NCBI GenBank assembly: GCA_035575095.1
Contig: DATLYF010000058.1
Span: forward strand, 1-26,766
Direction of reading: 5' to 3'
DNA: 26,766 bases
DNA from: DATLYF01 sp035575095
GTDB taxonomy: Bacteria; Pseudomonadota; Gammaproteobacteria; Competibacterales; Competibacteraceae
Shown piece by piece: positions 22,288 through 26,766 of the stretch. Each line of letters opens with the position of its first letter. The first letter of the stretch is position 1. The translations under genes were made by a program, and so were the position numbers. The notes beneath the pieces were generated by a model. It did not search any database. It was not told where the DNA came from and worked only from the letters and a program-made list of their open reading frames with translations.

Positions 22288-23985
22288 ATGCTCAAGCTCT
22301 CGTTGACGTTGCTGCTCGCCTGCCTGCTCAATCTCGCCTTCTGGTTCCAGCAGTCGCGCCCGGTTGCGGTGGAACCGAGTTGGGACAAGCCGCTCGCCAG
22401 CGCTTCCTTCGCCCCTTATCGGGACGGGCAGAGTCCGCTTACCCAAGACTACCCGCCACCGGAGCAGATCGCCGCCGATCTGGCCGCACTCAAGGGGCTG
22501 GTGCAAGGGGTGCGCACCTATACCAGCCGCGAGGGCATGGAAGCCGTGCCCAGACTGGCCCGCGAGTACGGGATGAGCGTCACCCACAGCGCCTGGCTGG
22601 GGGTGCTCAAGGACATCAACGAGGCCGAGGTGGCGGCCCTGATCAAGGCCGCCCACCAATATCCGGATACCATCAAACGGGTCATCGTCGGCAACGAGGT
22701 ATTGCTGCGCCGCGACCTGCCAGTCGACCAGCTCATCGCCTACATCGACCGGGTACGTGCGGCCGTCGAGCAGCCGGTGTCTTACGCCGACGTCTGGGCG
22801 TTTTGGCTGAAATATCCGCAGGTGGCGGAGCATGTGGACTTCATCACCGTGCACATCCTGCCCTACTGGGAGGACGAGCCGGCCGCTATCGACGACATCG
22901 ACGCCCATTTCGCCGCCATCCTGCAGCGCATGCGCGAGGCCTTTCCCGGCAAGCCCATTCTGGTGGGCGAGGCCGGCTGGCCCAGCCAGGGACGCAGTCG
23001 CGGCCCGGCCGACGCCACCCTGGTGAACGCCGCGCGCTTCGTGCGCACCCTGCCCCACCTCGCCGAGAAATACGGCTTCGACTACAACGTGGTGGAAGCC
23101 TTCGACCAGTCCTGGAAGAGCAAGCTGGAGGGCACGGTGGGGGCACGCTGGGGCATGATCGATGCCGAGCGGCGCATGAAATTCCCGCTCACCGGCCCCG
23201 TACCGCCCCTGCCCGACTGGCCGCTGCGCGCCGCCCTGTCGCTGCTCGCCGGCCTGCTGCCAGCGCTGCTCGCGTGGCGCCGACTGGCCGGATGGCCCGC
23301 TTCGCGGCTGCTGGCTTACGCCCTCTACGGCCAGTTTCTCGGCGTACTTTGGACCCAGGGCGTGGTCACCGCCGTGGAGCTAAGCTTCCACACTCCAGCG
23401 TTGCTCTGGGCCTCGCTGCGGGTGCTTGGCCTGAGTCTGCTGCTCGCTGTCCTGCTCGGCGCCGGCTGGGGGACGCTGAACGGGTCCATGCCACGCCTGG
23501 TTTCGCGCCTGGGCCCGGCGCTGCTCGGACTGTATACGCTCGCCGCCGTGGTGGCCAATGCGCTGCTGGCCTTCGATGGGCGCTATCGCGACGTGCCGCT
23601 GATGGACTTCCTACTGCCGGCGCTGGGCGTGTGCGGCCTGATCCTGCTGCGCCGCTCAGGGGTGGGCGACTGGCGCCGCGCCGCAGCCTTCACTGTCCTG
23701 TTCCGCGGCGCTGACGCCATACCCGGTGGGGGCGGCCGCACCGCGCTCTGGACCATCGTCCTGCTGCTCGTCTCGGTGCTGGCGGCCCTGGGCGGCGAAG
23801 GCTTCAGCATCGTCGGCGAGGATTTCACCACCGTTCATCCCACGTTCACCGAGCAATTGCCATTAATCCTGGCCGCGACCGTCTCCAACCGTGAGGTGCT
23901 GCTTTGGGCCGCCATGCTGCTGCTGATGACGTTGCCGTTCGCGGCCGAACGCCTGCGGCCGAAGCTCGTCCGCGAGCCGGCCTGA
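22288..23985 (+). CDS. Membrane-anchored GH17 beta-glucan hydrolase/transglycosylase
   Basis: 565 residues. An N-terminal membrane anchor (LSLTLLLACLLNLAFWF) is followed by a GH17 TIM-barrel domain (about 55-320) facing the periplasm: acid/base Glu137 in VIVGNEVLL and nucleophile Glu228 in ILVGEAGWPS, both in the standard GH17 motifs. The C-terminal 230 residues hold about eight membrane helices. GH17 domains in proteobacteria include non-Leloir beta-1,3-glucosyltransferases, found in NdvB-like proteins fused to a GT2; here a separate GT2 gene follows, so this may be a split version. The role is probably to build or branch a periplasmic or exported beta-glucan (inference). ATG 22288 is chosen; a TTG at 22225 would add 21 residues. 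Confidence 0.85.
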   Translation: MLKLSLTLLLACLLNLAFWFQQSRPVAVEPSWDKPLASASFAPYRDGQSPLTQDYPPPEQIAADLAALKGLVQGVRTYTSREGMEAVPRLAREYGMSVTHSAWLGVLKDINEAEVAALIKAAHQYPDTIKRVIVGNEVLLRRDLPVDQLIAYIDRVRAAVEQPVSYADVWAFWLKYPQVAEHVDFITVHILPYWEDEPAAIDDIDAHFAAILQRMREAFPGKPILVGEAGWPSQGRSRGPADATLVNAARFVRTLPHLAEKYGFDYNVVEAFDQSWKSKLEGTVGARWGMIDAERRMKFPLTGPVPPLPDWPLRAALSLLAGLLPALLAWRRLAGWPASRLLAYALYGQFLGVLWTQGVVTAVELSFHTPALLWASLRVLGLSLLLAVLLGAGWGTLNGSMPRLVSRLGPALLGLYTLAAVVANALLAFDGRYRDVPLMDFLLPALGVCGLILLRRSGVGDWRRAAAFTVLFRGADAIPGGGGRTALWTIVLLLVSVLAALGGEGFSIVGEDFTTVHPTFTEQLPLILAATVSNREVLLWAAMLLLMTLPFAAERLRPKLVREPA

Positions 23986-24011
23986 GTGCGCCTGCCCAAG
24001 GACGGGAAACG

Positions 24012-25661
24012 GTGCCCCGGCGCCCACACCGGCAGCCCGCGACCCTGGCCCTGCTGACCGGGACGCCGCTGCTGTTCGGCCTGTTGGCGCTGTGGCTGGG
24101 CCTGGACGCCAACTGGGACCTGCGCAACTACCACTACTACAACGCTTACGCCTTCCTCAACGACCGCTGGGGCTGGGACATTCTGCCTTCGCAGTCGCCG
24201 AGCTTCTATAACCCGACCCTGGACCTGCCCTACTACTGGCTGGTCGAGAACCTGCCGGCGCAGACCGTGGGCTTTATTCTCGGGGCCGTACAGGGTCTGA
24301 ACTTCATTCCGCTGTTCCTGCTGGCCTACAGCCTGCTCGCCATCGATGACCTCCGCCGCCGCTGGCTGGCCGCCGCCGGGCTGGCCCTGGCAGGGATGCT
24401 GGGCGCTGACACCGTGAGCGAGTACGGCACGGTGTTCCACGACAACCTGGTGTCCATCGGCATCAATGGCGCCGCGGCCATCGTCGTTTGCCAGTGGTCG
24501 CGCCTCGGAGCGCCGGGACGGGGCTGGATCGGCCCCGCCGCGCTGGCTGGGTTGAGCATGGGGCTGGCTTTCGGCCTCAAGCAGAATACGGTGATCTTCG
24601 CCATCGGCGGCTGCTTCGCTTTCCTGCTGGTGCCGGGACCGTTCTGGCGGCGCTTCTGGCTGAGCTTCGTCTACGGCCTGGGGGTGCTGGCCGGCCTCGG
24701 CATCGGCGGCGGCCACTGGATGTGGTATCTGTGGCAGCACTACGGCAACCCGCTATTCCCCTATTACAACCATATCTTCCAGTCGCCCTGGGGACTCCTG
24801 CGCGACTACCGTGATCCCGGCTTCCTGCCCCAGGGCTTCGACCTCTGGGAGGTGCTGAGCTTTCCCTTCCGCTTCAGCTTCGATTACCGCATCACCACTG
24901 AGGTGCCGTTTCGCGACTTCCGCGTACTGGCGGCTTATGTGCTGCTACCCCTGGCCGGCCTGGCAGCATTGCTGCGGCGACTGCGCCGCAGTCCGGCGCC
25001 GGAGCCGCTCACCCAGCCCGGCGCCAGCGCCTACCTGATGGTATTCGCGGCGTTATCCTACGGGCTGTGGCTGTACATGTTCCGCATCTACCGCTACCTG
25101 ATTCCGCTGGAGATGCTGGCCCCGATCCTCATCGTCGCGGCCCTTGGCCGGCTCCCGCTTCCGCGGGCCCGGGCGGCCAAAACGGCGCTCGTGCTGGTAA
25201 CGCTGATCGTGCTGACCACTCAGCCCGCCGACTGGGGCCGCGTACCCTGGAGCGCCAAGGCCATCGAGGTGGGCGTGCCGCAGATCGCCGCCCCCGAGCA
25301 CACCCTGGTGCTCATGGCCGGCCACGAGCCCTATTCCTATCTGCTGCCGGCCTTTCCGCCGCAACTGCGCTTCGTACGCATCGACTCCAACTTCACCAAC
25401 ATCCACGAGCGTAACGTCGCCTTCAACCCGTTGATGCAGCGGATTGTGGCCGAGCACCGCGGACCGCTAGCGGTGCTCTACGCCGCCCACGAGGTGCGTG
25501 ACGTGCGGCGCAAGCTCCAGGAATACGGCCTGGCTCTGACAGCCACGGCCTGCCAGAACGTGCCGGCCAATCTTGCCGGCGATGTCGTCTACCTGTACTG
25601 CCCGGTCTTCCGCCAGGGAGAGCCGGTTTACCCGATCGCACACGAGGAACAACCGCAATGA
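24012..25661 (+). CDS. Polytopic membrane protein, probable GT-C-type glycosyltransferase
   Basis: A 549-residue protein with about ten to twelve membrane helices. After the first helix, the loop LGLDANWDLRNYHYYNAYAFLNDRWGWDILPSQ... is acidic and aromatic, as in the first periplasmic loop of GT-C enzymes that use polyprenyl-phosphate sugars. A soluble domain of about 110 residues closes the protein. I cannot assign a family or sugar. GTG 24012 is chosen because AAGGA lies 9 bases upstream and it follows the GH17 stop by 26 bases. Its stop overlaps the GT2 start (ATGA), so the genes are translationally coupled. Confidence 0.7.
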   Translation: MPRRPHRQPATLALLTGTPLLFGLLALWLGLDANWDLRNYHYYNAYAFLNDRWGWDILPSQSPSFYNPTLDLPYYWLVENLPAQTVGFILGAVQGLNFIPLFLLAYSLLAIDDLRRRWLAAAGLALAGMLGADTVSEYGTVFHDNLVSIGINGAAAIVVCQWSRLGAPGRGWIGPAALAGLSMGLAFGLKQNTVIFAIGGCFAFLLVPGPFWRRFWLSFVYGLGVLAGLGIGGGHWMWYLWQHYGNPLFPYYNHIFQSPWGLLRDYRDPGFLPQGFDLWEVLSFPFRFSFDYRITTEVPFRDFRVLAAYVLLPLAGLAALLRRLRRSPAPEPLTQPGASAYLMVFAALSYGLWLYMFRIYRYLIPLEMLAPILIVAALGRLPLPRARAAKTALVLVTLIVLTTQPADWGRVPWSAKAIEVGVPQIAAPEHTLVLMAGHEPYSYLLPAFPPQLRFVRIDSNFTNIHERNVAFNPLMQRIVAEHRGPLAVLYAAHEVRDVRRKLQEYGLALTATACQNVPANLAGDVVYLYCPVFRQGEPVYPIAHEEQPQ

Positions 25662-26605
25662 GCGCTGCATTGAGCGGCCTGCGCGTGGCCGTGCTGGTGC
25701 CCTGCTACAACGAGGAAGTGGCCATTCCGCTGGTCATCCGTGACTTCAAGGCGGCCCTGCCCGAGGCCACCATCTATGTCTATGACAACAACTCCAAGGA
25801 TCGCACCATCGAGGTGGCGCGGAGCGCGGGCGCAGTGGTGCGCAGCGTCAGCCAGCAGGGCAAGGGTAACGTGGTGCGGCGCATGTTCTCCGACATCGAG
25901 GCCGACGTCTATGTGCTGGTCGACGGCGACGCCACCTACCACGCCGCCAGCAGCCCGGAGATGATCCGCCAACTGGTAGAGGAGGAGCTGGATATGGTGG
26001 TCGGCTGCCGTCAGGACACCGAGGAGGCCGCCTATCGCCGCGGCCATCGCTTCGGCAATGCGCTGCTGACCGGTTTCGTCGCCCATATCTTCGGCCGCGC
26101 TTTCACCGATATCCTGTCCGGCTACCGGGTATTCTCACGCCGCTACGTGAAGTCCTTCCCGGCCCTGGCCAAGGGCTTCGAGATCGAGACCGAGCTGACC
26201 GTGCACGCGCTGCAGCTGCGCATGCCCATCGCCGAACAGCTCACGCCGTACAAGTCGCGCCCGGCGGGCTCGGTGAGCAAGCTCAGCACCTACAAGGACG
26301 GCTTCCGCATCCTGATGACCATCCTCAAGCTGTTCAAGTCGGAGAAGCCGCTGGTGTTCTTCTCCATCCTGTTCGCCGCGCTGGCGTTGGTATCCGTGGT
26401 GTTGGCCGTACCCATCATCCTGACCTATATGGAGACCGGCCTGGTGCCGCGCTTCCCTACTGCCATCCTGTCCACGGGCCTGATGATCCTGGCCTTTCTC
26501 GCCCTGGCCTGCGGGCTGATCCTCGATACCGTCACCCTGGGGCGCAAGGAGATCAAGCGTCTGGCCTATCTGGCGATTCCCATCACCCGCCTGCCCCGGC
26601 CATGA
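25658..26605 (+). CDS. Family 2 glycosyltransferase (dolichol-phosphate-mannose-synthase-like)
   Basis: A 315-residue GT2 with the donor-site motifs VLVPCYNEE, YDNNSKDRT and the metal-binding DGDATY, the acceptor-side SGYRVFSRR and two C-terminal membrane helices (FFSILFAALALVSVVLAVPIIL and LSTGLMILAFLALACGLIL). This is the layout of enzymes that put a sugar onto undecaprenyl or dolichyl phosphate. A GtrA-like gene starting within its stop (ATGA) is the usual partner that flips the lipid-linked sugar, and the GT-C-like gene before it could be the acceptor-side transferase. Sugar not determined. Confidence 0.9.
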   Translation: MSAALSGLRVAVLVPCYNEEVAIPLVIRDFKAALPEATIYVYDNNSKDRTIEVARSAGAVVRSVSQQGKGNVVRRMFSDIEADVYVLVDGDATYHAASSPEMIRQLVEEELDMVVGCRQDTEEAAYRRGHRFGNALLTGFVAHIFGRAFTDILSGYRVFSRRYVKSFPALAKGFEIETELTVHALQLRMPIAEQLTPYKSRPAGSVSKLSTYKDGFRILMTILKLFKSEKPLVFFSILFAALALVSVVLAVPIILTYMETGLVPRFPTAILSTGLMILAFLALACGLILDTVTLGRKEIKRLAYLAIPITRLPRP

Positions 26606-26766
26606 GACTGCCCATTCCCATGCTCGCCACGGCGCTGGAGAGCCAGTTCCTGCGCTTCGCCGTGGTCGGCGCCATCGGCTTCCTGATCGATGCCGGGGTG
26701 CTGCAACTGCTGCTGCTGCTGGGCGAAGGGCCGTATCTGGGGCGGGTGGTATCGTTCCTGGCAGCG
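26602..26766 (+). CDS. GtrA-family membrane protein, N-terminal part (runs off the window)
   Basis: The visible 55 codons read MRLPIPMLATALESQFLRFAVVGAIGFLIDAGVLQLLL..., with the F-RFxxVGxxGFxxDxxxL pattern typical of the first helix of GtrA proteins, followed by GPYLGRVVSFLAA. GtrA proteins are small four-helix membrane proteins thought to flip polyprenyl-phosphate-linked sugars. ATG overlaps the GT2 stop by two bases. The remainder lies outside the window. Confidence 0.85.
   Translation, partial: MRLPIPMLATALESQFLRFAVVGAIGFLIDAGVLQLLLLLGEGPYLGRVVSFLAA

Noticed and set aside
23904..24011. N-terminal extension of the GT-C-like gene into the GH17 gene
   Set aside because: The GTG at 24012 has AAGGA upstream, and the extension is Arg/Ala-rich antifamily sequence within the GH17 coding region.
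1..26766. CRISPR array, tRNA or rRNA genes
   Set aside because: No regularly spaced repeats, cloverleaf-like or ribosomal sequences were seen.

Overview
This is a roughly 60-65% G+C bacterial chromosome segment. CysB, SerA next to a D-2-hydroxyglutarate dehydrogenase, RarD, a YaiL/DUF2058 protein, a PuuR-type regulator and a Pseudomonas/Enterobacteria-type dif site all point to a gammaproteobacterium. A 6-phosphofructokinase gene argues against a typical Pseudomonas sensu stricto. I do not assign a genus.

The window appears to span the replication terminus. A near-canonical dif site (XerCD chromosome-dimer resolution) lies at 4895-4922, and FtsK-orienting GGGNAGGG octamers reverse strand around it: all three I found to the left are on +, and 11 of 13 to the right are on -. 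About 8 kb to the right (12851-13744) is a divergent Tus homologue. It is bracketed by two 18/19-identical direct repeats resembling Ter sites, the first overlapping the probable tus promoter. Directly against dif sit a KfrA-like DNA-binding coiled-coil gene and a divergent tyrosine recombinase gene. A degenerate, inverted dif-like sequence lies between those two genes. This dif / recombinase / KfrA / Tus neighbourhood is the most interesting part of the window.

Layout. 1-2549: beta-alanine/omega-amino-acid catabolism (mmsA and a class III aminotransferase, - strand) divergent from an XRE-cupin regulator, with a perfect 16-bp palindrome in the aminotransferase promoter. 2553-4922: KfrA-like protein, recombinase, dif. 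5012-8446: two small envelope genes, then a periplasmic molybdopterin-fold protein overlapping a membrane GGDEF-EAL protein. 8447-9849: a relic region with a DUF2063-like fragment and a phage-type immunity switch (YdaS/Cro-like versus CI-like) with its operators. 9969-13744: membrane protein, phosphofructokinase, cysB, tus. 13887-21412: rarD, a serA - alpha/beta hydrolase - DUF2058 operon, divergent D-2-hydroxyglutarate dehydrogenase, and a nitrilase-like gene followed by an exonuclease/GIY-YIG fusion. 21528-26766: a PEBP-family gene, then a translationally coupled envelope-glycan cluster (membrane GH17, GT-C-like membrane protein, GT2, GtrA; the last runs off the window).

How the genes work together: serA and the hydroxyglutarate dehydrogenase form a known redox couple for serine synthesis. 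The aminotransferase and MmsA convert beta-amino acids via semialdehydes to acyl-CoA. The GH17/GT2/GtrA cluster probably builds or remodels a periplasmic or surface glycan. dif, the KOPS-like motifs and Tus/Ter concern the end of replication and chromosome segregation. All calls were made by eye from sequence and family knowledge; no database search was run.
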